A stretch of 64,000 nt of DNA from Diadema setosum (GCA_033980235.1 CM067066.1:38606955-38670954); one strand, 5' to 3'. Positions 47,334 through 60,566 are shown, counted from the stretch's first letter. The notes: generated from the sequence alone by a model not told the origin. Numbers and translations are program-made.

Positions 47334-47761
47334 GAGGCGGAAAGGATGACTAGTTGGGTTTAAAACCCTTGTCTTGTCGGTGCGTGTGATACAGTGATCG
47401 CAGCACTTCCTCGTTTATCGAATTCATTTCTGATCTTTCGGAACAATATCAGGTGCCGGATGCCAAGCCGTTGGAAACCAATAAATTCAACAAGTGGAAA
47501 ACACACAGACATATCCTTACCAACACCGACGAAGAGATTGAGGCGATCGATGCAAGTGTTCTCTGTGATAATAATGTAACTACTGCACGATATGTCCATA
47601 GCCAAAGAAACAAGAAAGAAAAGTCTGAGTACTTTATTTGAAAGAGGTATTGGATGTAAAATATCCAATTGATTTTCAATCATGAGGGACTGGAAAACTC
47701 CCTGAGAAGCTGAATTTTCCCATTCCTTGGCGCCTGGTCATTAATCATCTGATCATTTCAG

Positions 47762-47817
47762 GAGATGATATCCATTTTATGAGCAGCCATGTTCAACAAC
47801 GCATCAGAGGTTACGAG
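47762..47817 (+). other. Candidate 56-nt internal exon
   Basis: A pyrimidine-rich acceptor (ATCATTTCAG, ending 47761) precedes 56 nt that end in GAG followed by GTAAGA (donor at 47818). Only one of the three frames is open through the exon; it would encode DDIHFMSSHVQQRIRGYE. Both splice sites match the consensus well. No neighbouring exon was found and the peptide matches nothing I know, so this may be chance. Confidence 0.15.
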
Positions 47818-49205
47818 GTAAGAAAGAACAAAAAAAAAAGCGTTTATGGCGCGCCATCTTTTGAGATGACGTGAGACGGGTGGTCATCTTGTTAAGCAGT
47901 GACGGGTTTGTCCAAGTATCTATCTGATCGCAAAATGAAATTTGTTAACCACACAGGTGAGGGAGGGGGCAGCTTTCTAGGGAAAGAGAGCGAGGAGTGA
48001 AACAGATAAAGAGACTTCTTCCTTTCATTTACGATGTCTTTTTGAAGTGCGATAGCTCCATCCAGTCAATAAGCGATACACAAGAAACCCATGTGAATGA
48101 ATAGCAATGGATTATTGAGACTATCCTTTGCGGCAGTCGGTTTTTTGAACCGTCGCTGTGAATTAAGGAATCTTTCGCCCTAATGGAGCCCGGGATTGAC
48201 GGTCCCACGCACCGGCAAATATGGCCCGTGTGGGCCCGAGGCAATGCCGCCAACTTTCGGACGAGTACAACAAGTAAAAAGACAGGGCGTTCGAGAGCAA
48301 GAGGACGCGACACGCATCAAAGAAGATGTAGTGGTGGTAATAAGTGGACGACTATTCCACGACGGGGAGAAAATAATAACTGCAACAACGTGCTACCGGT
48401 CCGTAACTGGTGATGAAGTGGCGCGAAATCGGTTAGGAAGTTTGTCATAAGTAACGGGAGATCACTCCTGGTAAGAGAAAATGATAGCGGGAGGCGATTA
48501 AGACCTGGTTACACTTGTTGTCGTGGATTTGATGTGACGGCAAAATGGCAGCGGGAGTAGGTTTAGCAAGATTGGGGATGAACTAGGGTGAGGGGGCCAC
48601 TAATTAGCGTGTGTCGAGAAGGAGATTGATTCTGAAGACGTGTGATTTTTGCTCCCCTGAAGGGGCCAAGTCCTCTTCTCCCAAAACAAAGATGTCGTAT
48701 TCCTCAGGTATAAACAAGCTCGCTATAACTTCGAACGTGATTGGACACCATGGAAATAAATCAGTACTTTTTTATTTCTTGCCAAACTTAACGTTATCGG
48801 TTGTAGAGCCAGAGCGACTAAAAATTCCTTGGGGAATCAAATGATTAAAAAAAAAGATCTACTAGAAAACTCTCTGAAATAATTTTCGGTGGTCGACGGA
48901 TGTTATTCCGAACCAGTTCTTTCTTCTTATGGAAATATAGAGCATTTGAAAAAGGTGACACCAGATCTTGGGAATTCCTTACACACCGTAGTTCCCAGGA
49001 AGCTGGGGATCGGCCAATTTCAAGTCACTCTGGAGGATTTGTCTGTTTTTGAATGCTTGAAAGGTGTGATCATTTCCTGCCATGCAAATTTATTCAACGC
49101 AGTTTTGATTTTGCAAGCTTTCCGGTTCAAGAGTAAGATGTATAGGGAGAGTATAGTTTTATTCGTAGTATAAATACCAAGTGATTAGTATCAATAAACA
49201 TTGAT

Positions 49206-49237
<32 letters not shown>

Positions 49238-49240
49238 AAT
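49206..49240. repeat. (GAT)n microsatellite
   Basis: Eleven GAT units followed by AAT, AGT and AGC variants to about 49285. Confidence 0.93.
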
Positions 49241-49515
49241 TATAATTAGTAGTAATAGCAGAAGTGGCAGTAGCAGCAGCAGTGGTATATTCTTATCAAA
49301 ATTTGACAGACATGATACAAAATCTGCAATGTACAGAAAACTATCGAATTCCGACTGCATCAGGTTGAATTTTCTCTTTAGGATAACATAAAAAAAAACA
49401 ATCAATAAACAAACTGCATATATTTCTAAGGCTTAAAAGGGTTTACAAGGTTTTTAAGTTATTCATCGTGAAGCATAATTGGCAATTGGAAATTAACATG
49501 AAGAATACATGTTTT

Positions 49516-49590
49516 TGTCGTTGTTGTTGTCGTTGTCGTCGTTGTTGTTGTGTTGTTGTTGCTGCTGCTGCTGCTGTTATTGTGGTTGTT
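49516..49590. repeat. (GTT)n(GCT)n array
   Basis: GTT and GTC repeats pass into five GCT units and a short GTT tail. Confidence 0.93.
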
Positions 49591-50032
49591 AAATATTTGG
49601 CGTACGAATATTGACGCCATCTACGTGCGGGTTTCTGCATCTCTTTGGATTGTTCTCGTTTTACTTTTCATGAGGGGTCCCAGGTCCGGCGTCAGCGAAA
49701 CGTTCCTCCCACCTGAATACAATGTATTTTATGTGTGCGCGTATAAATATGAATGTGTACATGCATGCGTGTGAGAGAGTAAGACTATAGTATAGACAAG
49801 GAGAAAAAAAAATCAGAGCCATCTAGAGGAAGAGGGTCAAAAAATATTCAGTGAAACTGATTGAAATGGAAAGAATGTATAGACAATTTCAGGCAATCAA
49901 ACTGCTTTTTTCATAGTTTTTTTGTGGCGTATTTCTGAACAAACTCTAATATTGCTTCATGTTAGAAAGCCGTATGACGAAAAATGATAGTGAAAATAAG
50001 TGAGACATTGATAATGATAACAATGACAACAA

Positions 50033-50107
50033 TGATGATGATGATGATGATAATGATAATAATAATAATGATGGTAATAACAATAATAATAATAATAATA
50101 ATAATAA

Positions 50108-50138
<31 letters not shown>

Positions 50139-50151
50139 AAGAAGAAGAAGA
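50033..50151. repeat. Compound (GAT)n(AAT)n(GAA)n array
   Basis: Three trinucleotide blocks in series: GAT about 50033-50052, AAT about 50053-50110 with variants, and GAA 50111-50151 without interruption. Each change is a single base step in the unit. Confidence 0.95.
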
Positions 50152-50399
50152 TCATAATTACAATCATAACTATGATAATGATAACAATCATAGGATCATA
50201 AAGAAGTTCATCAGCCACCAAAGTAATTCAGTTAGTGGAAGTATCGTTGGTACGACAACTTCCTATTCGAAACCGATATGCGACGATAGTATTATAGTCA
50301 TATCGACACACGAGGCAATGGATAAGGCAAATGAAAACAATACATTCAAAAGGAGAAGTCTTCATTATTGTTTCACACGCTTAATGTTTCTTGAGAGCA

Positions 50400-50770
50400 G
50401 ATAGAAAACAAAACTCTTTGAAGAAGATCTTCAGAGTGGGAAAAAAAAAGAAGAAAAAGAGAAAAAGACGAAACTTTTATGTCTCCATGCGAGAGCCGAA
50501 TATAAGAGAAAGGGGGAAAAAAAATACCGAGAAACTGGAAAGTGAGAGAAGATAATTAGACATATACGGGAAATAGTTGAGACACTGAAGGGAAGGGAAA
50601 ATACGGACAGAGGGCAAATCAAGGACATAAAAAGAGGTTTATACAGTTTAAGTGGTGTTATGTGTGACGCCCCTCAGGTGCCAAACGCAGCCACGATAGA
50701 GGGAGAGAGAAAGGGAAGTAGAAGGAAGATAGGAAAGGAAAGGAAGAGTTTTAAAAAAAGTCTGGAAAGT
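50400..50770 (+). repeat. Purine-rich block
   Basis: Plus strand is mostly A and G (GGGAAAAAAAAAGAAG, GAGAGAAAGGGAAG) over about 370 bp with few pyrimidines. No gene is seen. Confidence 0.65.
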
Positions 50771-51659
50771 GAGACGTCAAGCATACAATATTTCTATCGC
50801 CGGTGACAGGCAGACTTAGCTTCAAAGGGAGCCGAGATCGGGTCGGTACGGATACTCATAATGCACGCTCATTAACCAATAAGTCCATGGAAAGATTTGA
50901 ACATCCGTAATACTGCGATACGCGACCGTTCCCTGGCACACTTACCCGACAGCAACCCCTCTAACCGCTTCCCTCTTATTACGTTGAGCCACATAATTCC
51001 CAGAATTATCTCTCTCATAAGTCAGTCTGCGTGGCGTTTGTATGCGTTTGGGTGCATGTGTGTGAGATTTTTTTTTTTTTGTCATTTAGTTCAGGTTTGT
51101 TTTTTGTTTTTTTTTTTCCCTCTCTCTCTCTCTTTTGTTATTTCAAAGCCAACTTTCCACGAAAACGGCTCCTGATTCCATATCTTATTTTCCAAAGATA
51201 CACAGTTGGCTAACATACCTATCTGATTCCTAGACATAAAGCAACAACCGTCATTATTATTTTGATTGCTATATGGTACACAGGTGAACCTGTCAAAGAC
51301 AACTTTTTGTGCAATTGAATACAAGTGACGCTTTAAGAGTATTGGTCTTCGGAGGTGCCATGTAGGCATAGAAATCCATTCGTTTTTATAACTTAAGACA
51401 TTCTTAAACGGGGTAGAAAGAATCACAATCAAGTTGAAATGGGTGGAGGAAGGAAAGGATGAAACAGACGAAAGTGATGACACAGACTCACTATTTATCA
51501 CAAACATACAAACAAATACATGCAAACATAGAGAGACATATGAAAATATTATACATGTATGTTTGTACGTCGCTACTTCTGAGGTCATTTATTTAAAGTC
51601 CATCTCATGTTCTTTGAACTTTTTTTTTTGCAAGATAGAACACATACATATTCACACTG

Positions 51660-51678
51660 TCACACACACACACACACA

Positions 51679-51716
<38 letters not shown>
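51660..51716. repeat. (CA)n microsatellite
   Basis: CA repeat with one CT interruption, followed by decayed CA/CG words to about 51760. It accounts for the Thr-His repeats in the longest open frame of the window (51434-52180). Confidence 0.96.
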
Positions 51717-51718
<2 letters not shown>

Positions 51719-53667
51719 AGCGCGCGGACACGCAAACACGCACATACGCACAAACAAACAAACGGGCAAGTAGGTATGGAGTCATGGGCCAGTGAAACGG
51801 GGCAGTCGGTTGCTTCCTTCCTGTTTAGACTCGATCCTCGATTAAACGCCCATCCACTCCAGGAAACATTCGACCACCTTTGCTTCTTTTGGTCTTGCAT
51901 TAACCCTCTTCGAGCATTGTCTGACGACGAAGTAACTGAGTCGACGTTCAACTGTACGTTCCTTGCGCGTTGGTCTCGGATATTTTCTGCGCCCCACCCG
52001 CCTTCCGTGCAGTCCCCTATCCCTCTCCCTCTCCTTCTCCTTCTCCTTCTCTCTCGGCCTCTCCTTTTCTCCCTCTTCCTCTTTATCTATCCTCTCTCAC
52101 TAACTCCTCCTTTTTTCCCCTCCTCATCTCTTGGGTCGTCCCTCCTGACAAACCTCCTTAGGTGCATGGACGAGAGCTAGTTATTACCGAATTACGCTGA
52201 GGAAATTATAACCACGAGGCTAAGGTAATTCCACGGACCCCGTCTAATAAGTCCATCGAGAGGCGTAGTGATAGCACTCCGTTTCAATTATCCGCACCAT
52301 TTTTTTTTCCCGTCGTCTTCTTCTTTTTCTTCTCCTCCACCATTTTCCGAAAAGATGACCGCAAACGACTGCAATCAGAGGGAGAACCCCCCCCCTTCTT
52401 CTTGTCCTCTATTTCGATCTGACACGCCCATCCGTGTCAAAAGACCCAATCTTCAGTCATAAGGTGCCAAAGAAGTATATTTTTTTTACACAATATGTTG
52501 AGCGCTTCTTCTTCGATGCTGTCATAGTATGTGTGGTTCGAATTTGAGAATATCTTGTTTCCTTAGGCAGGGCGGAGAGAAAATGTTGGACTGGCGACAA
52601 AAGTGTTAACCATCATTCATCAAAATCACACACTCTCCTTCAGATAAAGCACAGGATTGCACAGAACTGCACAGAAGGGAAATGAGATGCGTTTGACGAC
52701 TTTTCACCTTTGACCTCACCAACACTTCTAACAGTGTGCTCATTGGAGGATCTCTGTGTTTTTCAAAGAGAAATATAAAAATATATGCCCAATTTAGTCG
52801 GCTACGTACTTCATAACTACATGTATTTGCCTGCATCGTTTGATTAGTGCATAGTTGAGCAGTTATTAGTTTTACAGTTTATTTTGCATAAGTTCATATG
52901 CATAAAAACTTGTATCTGGTTATTTGTTGAAAATGTAATTAATTTGAATTCAATCGAATGGAATGACAATTATATGAGTAAAGAAGGAAAATCATTTCTG
53001 AAGTATTTATGAATTCGTCTCCCGATGATGCTAGGGACAACACCAAATCAATGAAACAAAATTGTAGTAGCGATATGGTTGATACTAATTAAGATAGTAT
53101 CTTGCAATTAGTGTTTATTCGATGTATGATGCATAGTGGCATATTTTATTTTGATAAAAACGGAAAGCAATTCTTCGAAATAATGAATACGTGTTCACGT
53201 TAGACCGGATACGGTGATAAAGTGTCACCACAAAGAGATATGGGTAATTTTATTCATGTACAGGATTTCAGGATTGTATTTCGTGTGCTTGTTGATATCT
53301 TGTGAACGCGTTTTCGTTCAATATTAGAGAATGAAAACGACAGAGAGAAAGGGACGGAGAGAGAGAGAGAGAGAGAGAAAGTGTTTGAATGTGTGATGGA
53401 GATGTAGAGAGATGATTTAATTTGGTGAAAGACTTCAAAAAAGGACAAAAACAACAAACAACAAAACTATTGTCATAAAGATAAAATCTTGACGTAACGG
53501 ATGCGCACTTGCTTTTTTATTTCCTTTCAATTCTGCGCTGTCATTCCTTTCCCTGGGAATGTTCTCAGCCTAACACAGCAGTAACGAATCTACAAATTGC
53601 CTTGCCTCTCATACAAGCAGTCACAAACACCCTGCATTGTCTTAAACAAGACAGATGAGTTGTCTGC

Positions 53668-53745
53668 TAAGGGGAATGAAACAAAAGTATTGAGTGAATG
53701 CAGAAATATTAGTAGAACACATATCAGTGAAGTTTGAGGAAGATC
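53668..53745 (+). repeat. Dispersed repeat, partial copy in plus orientation
   Basis: TAAGGGGAATGAAAC, then ATTGAGTGAATGCAGAAA, then TAGTAGAACACAT and CAGTGAAGTTTGAGGAA. The same blocks occur in reverse orientation at 54165-54249, with two or three substitutions and one 2-bp indel in the 53-bp core. The bases between the first and second block differ between the copies. Confidence 0.75.
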
Positions 53746-53899
53746 AGGCGAAAATCGGAAGATTTGTTCAAATGTTTTCATAATGTTATTATTTAACATT
53801 TACGTTCGACCATCACTAGACAGGAAGACTTCAATAATTCATAATGTGCCACATTTGGACAACGATATAAATAAAATATGAAGATCATTCCACAAACGT

Positions 53900-54249
53900 T
53901 AATTTCTTTTATTTTTAAATGAAAAGTACACATTCCTTCCACTTGTTACTGACGGATGTTGAAGATAATATTGTTTCCCCTGCCTTCTGAAAGACGTTAG
54001 TCAAGTGCTCTTTCATTGTAGTAGAAAAACGAAATACATTAAATTTTCCACACCACTTTCTATTCTTGTCCAACTGTGACATCACAAATTGCTATAGACT
54101 CCTTATCCAGCGATAGCTGTATACCAAACTTTAGAAATGTGCAGCTATTGAACGAACGGTTCAATTTTCCTCAAATTTCACTGATGTGTTCTACTAGTAT
54201 TTCTGCATTCACTCAATTCACATATATATTCGGGTTTCGTTCCCCTTAA
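53900..54249 (-). repeat. Dispersed repeat, longer copy in minus orientation
   Basis: On the minus strand, starting at 54249: TTAAGGGGAACGAAAC, TTGAGTGAATGCAGAAATAC, TAGTAGAACACAT, CAGTGAAATTTGAGGAA, as in the copy at 53668-53745. It continues through GTGATGTCACAGTTGGACAA and TGAAAGAGCACTTGAC, which have the look of a recurrent genomic repeat. It is non-coding. The two copies form an inverted pair with a gap of about 420 bp. I could not find a target duplication outside them. Confidence 0.55.
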
Positions 54250-57200
54250 CGATATCCGTAAGTGTCCAAGTCTCATATTGCTCTATCACAGTCACTGCTT
54301 TCTTATTGCAGCCACACGTACAAAAGACAATGCGGTTACACCGTACGCAACCAAAGACACTCACAACATTAAAGGCTGTAACCCGATGAATAGAAATGGA
54401 TTCACTGGGAGTTACGAAAGGTAGCTGTGCAATTCTCAGCAGTCTGATTCACTGTCAGCTTGTAAAGATCTATACCTGGAATTCCAGACACTTCATCCTC
54501 GGAGAACAAGAGGGGGAAACACCCCGAGGACTGGTTCACAATTATAGTAGTTAATGAAAATAAGAGGAAATCCAAGCATTTCGTTTTCTCAGTTGTTGGC
54601 GAACCCTTCGATACTTGGAGCTGGAACGGTGCTCATTGTTAATTAGTATCTTAGTTACATTAATGCCATTTTATGGTGAGATTTGGTGGACATTTGGAAG
54701 GACTTACACAAATTATAAGCGCTTCTACCTTTAACACTAGATTTGGCTAAGGTGTGTTGACTGGTAGTTTACCTAACCTATAGGTGAATTCCTTTATCAC
54801 GCATTCCTTGACACTTTTGCTGGAGCAACAATGTCGTTATCAGACAAACCTTGCGTGCAAGCAGGTTATGCCTTTTCACATGTGTCATCATCACCGAATG
54901 TTCCCAAGATGAATTTTAAAGAGACATACACAGATTAAATCATAACTTAACTTTAAGCCAACAGAGTTCAAATAAAGTTGAAGAAAAATTATACACAATT
55001 CAATATGTTTTCAGTGATTTAAAGGATCGAACTAGCTTTACCCGCCCCATCCCCCCCCCCCCCGAAAGACCTTGATATTAAAGAATGAAATAAACAAACA
55101 AATATGGCAATTTTGCCAGAACATCAGGGCAAAGAAGACTATGAATGTTTGAAATTATACACAGATATGAAAGCGTCGTTACGGACATCATAAAAACTAT
55201 GCTGTAAACACACGGCTCCAATCTAGGTCATTGGCAGGCTATTCTCCTTTAAAGTCTTAACATCAATAATCTTTGTTTTCATTTCTCACCATTCCATCAT
55301 TTACAAACCAATCTACCGAACAAACAAACGTTTTATCAAAGTCTCCCTTTAACGAAACAATCCCAGGCACAATCAATGCATTACAAGTCCATGATATAGA
55401 AGAGAAGGAGAATCAGAACGAAACTGGATCCAAGTTCTACAGCGATCGTTGCCTTACTTTTTTTTCTCCAGTGTGTGTGTATGTGTGTGTGGTGTGTGTG
55501 TGGTGTGTGTGTTTGTAAAGCGGGGGGGGGGGGGGTCTGTCATGCACTCTTTGCGTAAAGTTACCTATTGAATAGGACCAGATGGTATGATATTTAATTC
55601 GAAGGTCTTCAATAACATGGGTCATGTCACTCATTTCGCGACTCCATAAATGCGTGTTCTTATCAATTTCGGATGCTGCGTCGTGTTTGCGTATGATTAT
55701 CAAAGTGGGGAAAAAGGGCTGCCAACTTCCGCCCCTCGATAACAAAACACACGACACTAAATAATGTGACCGATTTTGACCATTATTTCTTTTGCTGAAT
55801 CTATGTTTGTTGCAGGACCATGGGTTAGCTGGGCTTGTGAGAAAAAGAGAGGAAACGGCCGACGAGTGACCATCACTTTCGAAACCAGAAATTGACCGAA
55901 TAACCGGAAGGTGTCATTTGTGTTTAAAGTGATTTAATTTTGTCACGCTTACCTGCCTGGGACCAGGGTCTCACTAATTGACCAGATCTTACCAGAGAAT
56001 TCAATGTTTAAAGAAAGTTTCAATCAAAGCAGTGGCTAGCTGTCTTTTTCCCATACAGAACCTAACCGATTAACAACCCGCTAAAAAACCCCAATAACAT
56101 CTGTATACATTTGAAAGAGGACCTACATTACGCACACACTTAGGAGATAATATGTATGTATCAAGTGTGTCTCTGCTCACCATTATACACACTTTGTAAT
56201 GAGGCATTAGGAGAGCTCTTGACAAGGTTGTTAAAAAAAGAAATCTATAATGATGGAAATAAGCTTCTTAGTAATTACGATGGGTAGGATGACAATAATG
56301 ATGATAGTGTTTTTTGGAAGGACTGTTCTAATGCTAACGTGAAATGAATTGACGATAAACGCGCTGGACAAGTTGCAAATAGCTGAAGACTATAAACTTT
56401 TCTCGAGGAATATAGCATCATGTGTAGTTGGCAGTAACTTTATTTGTCTGATGAGAATTACTAAGTAGTACATTTATAAAGTAGGCCTATTAATATTCAA
56501 ACTAATATTTTTTCAAAGCGGAACCATAAATACCTCCATCATATACAATAGAGAAATATAATAACGATGGGCCCTGCTGTTAGAAGAATTTTCTCAGACC
56601 AGAGGATATCTGACAACGGTTAATAATCAAACCATATTTAGCAACATAGACACAATCAACTCCTTTTGTACCGTAATACTGCAAAATTATAAACCTTGTA
56701 GCTTTGTGTCTAAGTTCCCGGAGAAAATTATAAGAAGGCGTGAAGAAAATGAGATAATGATAAAGAGAGAGTGAGAGGGAGAGAGAGAAAGAGAGAGAGA
56801 GAGATGGGGAGGGGAGCTGGGTTTGAGATAGAAAGTGTTGCACTAGCTTATGAAATGTTGACCAATTATAACGAGTATAGTTTGTTCATTCTCTGTAGCC
56901 TCCTTGTTTCTGAGAGGAGAAATAATCAGATCTGACCGTAATCCCCCTTGATTCTCTTCCCTTTCCCTCTAGACTGAACAAATAAGATACAAGATGGTAC
57001 AAAGTTAACTTGGGAGGGAAAACAAGAAGAGGCGGCAAGAAAAATCACGTATCAGTCATTCCCCCTCTGAGGAGAAATGATTGCACGGGTGATGCACATT
57101 TCTACTTCACTGACGACAAGCCGCATAAATATATACGTCATCCCGAGTTTTGATATGTATCTCCCTCCACTAATCAATCAAGCCCAAGTATTATGTGAAT

Positions 57201-58057
57201 CCGCGAGGAAGCGATGTGGAAAATAAATGTCTCCCGCCTAGCTTCTCGATATAATTCCCTCATCATTTTAATCCGCGTCAATCAACTGTCAACAAAGGGA
57301 AGGGGTGACTCCATCATCCTTCACCCGTTAGTATTCACTTTATTTTGATCTTTACCCTTACTTAATCATAATATATCTGTTTGTTTTGGGTTGTTGTTTC
57401 GCGTTTTCAGTTGACCCCTACATGCGAAAACCAAGTGGTGCGGCAGCGCATTCCGTCGCTCGCTGCCCGCGATAATCATCGGGTTCCCCGTAGCGCACGA
57501 CCCCCGCGCTCTGCGTGCCTGTGCGTGGTGCGTTGGGATGTGCCGTGACACGAACATTGCTGGCATCACACGAGCGTTGCAAACGATGCGAATCAATCTA
57601 GCAAAATGTCCCACGGAAACTTGCTTAAAATCGATCAACAGAAAAACACCTGTTTTTTCCCCGTCTCTTCTTCAGACTAAGCCAGAATATTCCATGTTCC
57701 TTCGCATCACAAATATATTCTAGAATTTCTTATGGTTTAAAAACTTGAATTACCTGTCTGAAAGGAGACTAAAGACAGCATGACCTCAAAGTCTGCGCGT
57801 TTTGAAAGACGAACTAAGCTTGCATAAAAGAGCAAAATGTCCTGCTCATTCACTTACTTCTCGTCCAATCAAAAGTAGAAACATAATTATGAGAGGTTAA
57901 AAAAAAAAACCCTGATGATAATGCGCGTGTGACTAACATCATGATGACTGTGTAGTTTAGTTGGAGAATCTCCCGGTTACTAGTATTATGGCGGGGCGCC
58001 ATTATAAAAATGGGGAAAATGGTTTTTTCTTAAATCAAATTGCTTTCGTGTAAGTAC

Positions 58058-58085
58058 ATTATTATTATTATTATTATTATTATTA

Positions 58086-58153
<68 letters not shown>

Positions 58154-58154
58154 T
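58058..58154. repeat. (ATT)n microsatellite, about 97 bp
   Basis: ATT repeats with a single C interruption near 58087. Confidence 0.97.
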
Positions 58155-60102
58155 GACATCATAATTATACCAAATATAAAGGCAGATGAGACAACGGTAA
58201 GAGAAGACTGACCTTAATCCTAGGATCTCTGCAGATGGTCGATACCTTTGTATTTCACCTCCGTGGAAAATTCATCATCTAATACGTGATAAAACCGACA
58301 TACATGAATCCCGCTCCAATTTTACTATTGTATCTCACCACTCATTTCCGGCCCTTTTGTTTGTTTGTTTGTATGTTTCTTGCGGCTGAGGTGAGGGGTG
58401 TAAATAACTAGTTAATAAAGAAACACTGTTTGCCCCGCTCTGCATCGTTCTGTCTCCCATAGCAAACCCGTACTACGAAGATTGATTTACCACTTCTGAA
58501 CATTATAATCATTATATCATTGCTCGGTTAATTCAATCATTAAATAATTAATTAAATCATTCCCACCCACTCTTCTAACCCCCCCCCCCCCCCCCACTCC
58601 ACAGACACATTGTAGATAAAGATTACTTATAGTAAATTCATTTCTTTTCAGTCTCTTCAATTCCTTATTACTTGTTAACGGATTAACACATCAGAAAATA
58701 TGACGCAAGCATGACTTATATGCGATATAATCATCGAGAGCTGTACAGAGAGAGAGGAAGATAAACAGAGAGGAAAAAAGAAAGATGGATAGAAGGATGG
58801 ATAGACAAGGAGGAGATGGGAGGATGGAAGTAGAGGAAAGGAGTGCGGTGAAGAGAATACTTGACAGTTTACAATCGAACTTGTCACTCAAACCTTCGCC
58901 GTTTGCAACAATTATTATTGAGTTATGGAGAAGGAGAGCGGGACACAGGCGGGGCAATCTCGAAGGTCGACTTGTATTTGATCCGCTTCATCTTATGCAG
59001 GAGAGAGATGCTAATTTTCCCTCTCATTTCGTGGGTTTTTCCTACCCCTTTCGCATCCCCACCTTTTCTCACTTAACATTTTTTTTTCTATTTTCGTCCT
59101 CTCGTCTTCCCCCATTTTATTCAGCTGCTGTTTTTTGAAGTGACTATGCTGTATCTCGTTCGATATACCTGTTGAACGTTTGATGAGTACGCAGGGAGCG
59201 ACACTTCGCTTGACATTCTTGTCTCATCCCCCCCCCCCCTCTCTCCATCTTTCTTTCTATTTCACTTTCTCTCTATCTGAATTTTAAGCCGTATTCCTTT
59301 AAAAACGAAATCACTGCGAACTCCCTCATATTTTTTTTTTTTTGTTTGGGGAAAAATTTCAGACCTCTAACGTGAATTCGTATGGTGCAGGTGTCCCACT
59401 GCGTTGACGCAAATGAGAAAATTTATCTTACCACATAGAGCATGAACTTCTCCGCTTGTGTATTAAGAATTCCGAGTGAAGTCGCGTTAAAATTGACATC
59501 AAACGGTATCTTGTTCCCTTCAAAATCAACCAACAACTCCCTAAAAACTAAAAACACAAACGCATACAATTTCTTACTTGAGAAGCAGTTCAAACTGAGA
59601 TAGACCACTTTGCGACCAGAAAAGTCACAAAGATAAACAATAAAACAGTAAAGCAATTCATGTCATTATAAGTATGCAGTAGTTGTAATAAGGATTTTTC
59701 TGAGGTTGCATTATCATCACCTATCTGGGAAGTGTCATTTGCTGTATATGTTCCAGTCATGTTACACCATAGAAATAGACCATGAACGTGTATATATGAC
59801 GCTGATTTACAAACTTTTCAGCAGACAACGAATGCTTGGTATTATTCAAGAGACGAAATGTCATTACATGTCCAAAAAAAAAAGAGGAAAAATGGTTTTA
59901 ATCGAAGCCACTACGTATTTCAAATCCTTACACAATATAAGAGACTAGTTTTGTGTATTAAAAAAAAAAGAATAAATGAATGTGTAAATGACAACATTGT
60001 AGCGCAAAATGTTATGTAAACGTCTAATGAGGATTATTTTTGTCTGGTGACATTGTGTGTGTGTGTGTTTGTTTTGTTTTGTGTTGATTTTGCACATAGA
60101 GC

Positions 60103-60106
60103 AAAA
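60103..60106 (-). terminator. Pol III T4 terminator of tRNA-Gly
   Basis: Four consecutive T on the minus strand, 5 nt downstream of the discriminator base of the tRNA-Gly gene. This is the minimal RNA polymerase III stop signal, and the spacing is normal for a tRNA gene. Confidence 0.7.
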
Positions 60107-60111
60107 GATAT

Positions 60112-60182
60112 TGCACTGCCCGGGAATCGAACCCGGGTCGCAAGAATGGGAATCTTGCATGATACCACTACACCAGCAGTGC
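60112..60182 (-). tRNA. tRNA-Gly (anticodon CCC)
   Basis: On the minus strand this 71-nt stretch folds as a complete cloverleaf. A 7-bp acceptor stem (GCACTGC with GCAGTGC) has no mismatch, the discriminator base is A, and CCA is not encoded, as expected for a eukaryotic nuclear gene. The anticodon arm is CAAGA-TTCCCAT-TCTTG, giving anticodon CCC, which decodes GGG glycine codons. The A box (TGGTGTAGTGG) and B box (GGTTCGATTCC) of the internal RNA polymerase III promoter are intact. A T4 run on the minus strand at 60106-60103 can serve as terminator, 5 nt past the 3' end. The sequence closely resembles metazoan tRNA-Gly(CCC) as I remember it. No other tRNA lies beside it. A tRNA-derived SINE is the alternative, but the perfect acceptor stem argues for a working gene. 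Confidence 0.95.
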
Positions 60183-60566
60183 TTCGTCCACTCTTCATTA
60201 AAAACAACATGTATACTTACGAGAGCGTAAGTGTTTGAATCTAACCCGCCCCCTTTTTTCAAAATTCTTGAGGAACGTAAATACGTATATAACTTTATAT
60301 CATCTCAAAATGTCGTGAGTCCTGGAGAAATAGGTAATGTAATATCATTACAAAGAATGCATCATTTTCATCATCGGCACAGAGAGGTAACTGCATATCC
60401 TTTATACAAAAACATGCATGCAAACATACATCTGTGTCTTATTTCCATACGTAGCTGCTATGTATGGAAATATATGCCACGTCAACATGATAAGTAACAG
60501 CTACAAAGACTTGTGATCATTCCATTCATTCCGCTTTTCAGCACCGGACTATACGCCCCCTCCCCT

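Larger units (their letters stand above)
46700..53667. other. Gene-free DNA
   Basis: Includes the hairpin at 47303, the candidate micro-exon at 47762 and a GC-richer stretch at 48180-48430 with open frames on both strands. The pyrimidine-rich block at 52010-52150 is followed by a CT-rich frame that ends the 248-codon artefact. The (GA)n at 53360-53380 is short. No gene is identified. Confidence 0.5.
54250..60111. other. Gene-free DNA
   Basis: Contains C14 (55050-55063), G14 (55522-55535), C17 (58579-58595) and C12 (59228-59239), plus GT-rich 55474-55512. 57400-57600 is GC-rich without a recognised product. GGCGCCATTATAAAAATGG at 57995-58013 resembles CCATTATAAATGG at 9639. No gene is identified. 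Confidence 0.5.

Noticed and set aside
51434..52180. The longest open frame (248 codons)
   Set aside because: Its middle is a (CA)n translation (Thr-His) and its end is a pyrimidine-rich tract. No domain is recognisable and the opposite strand is open too.
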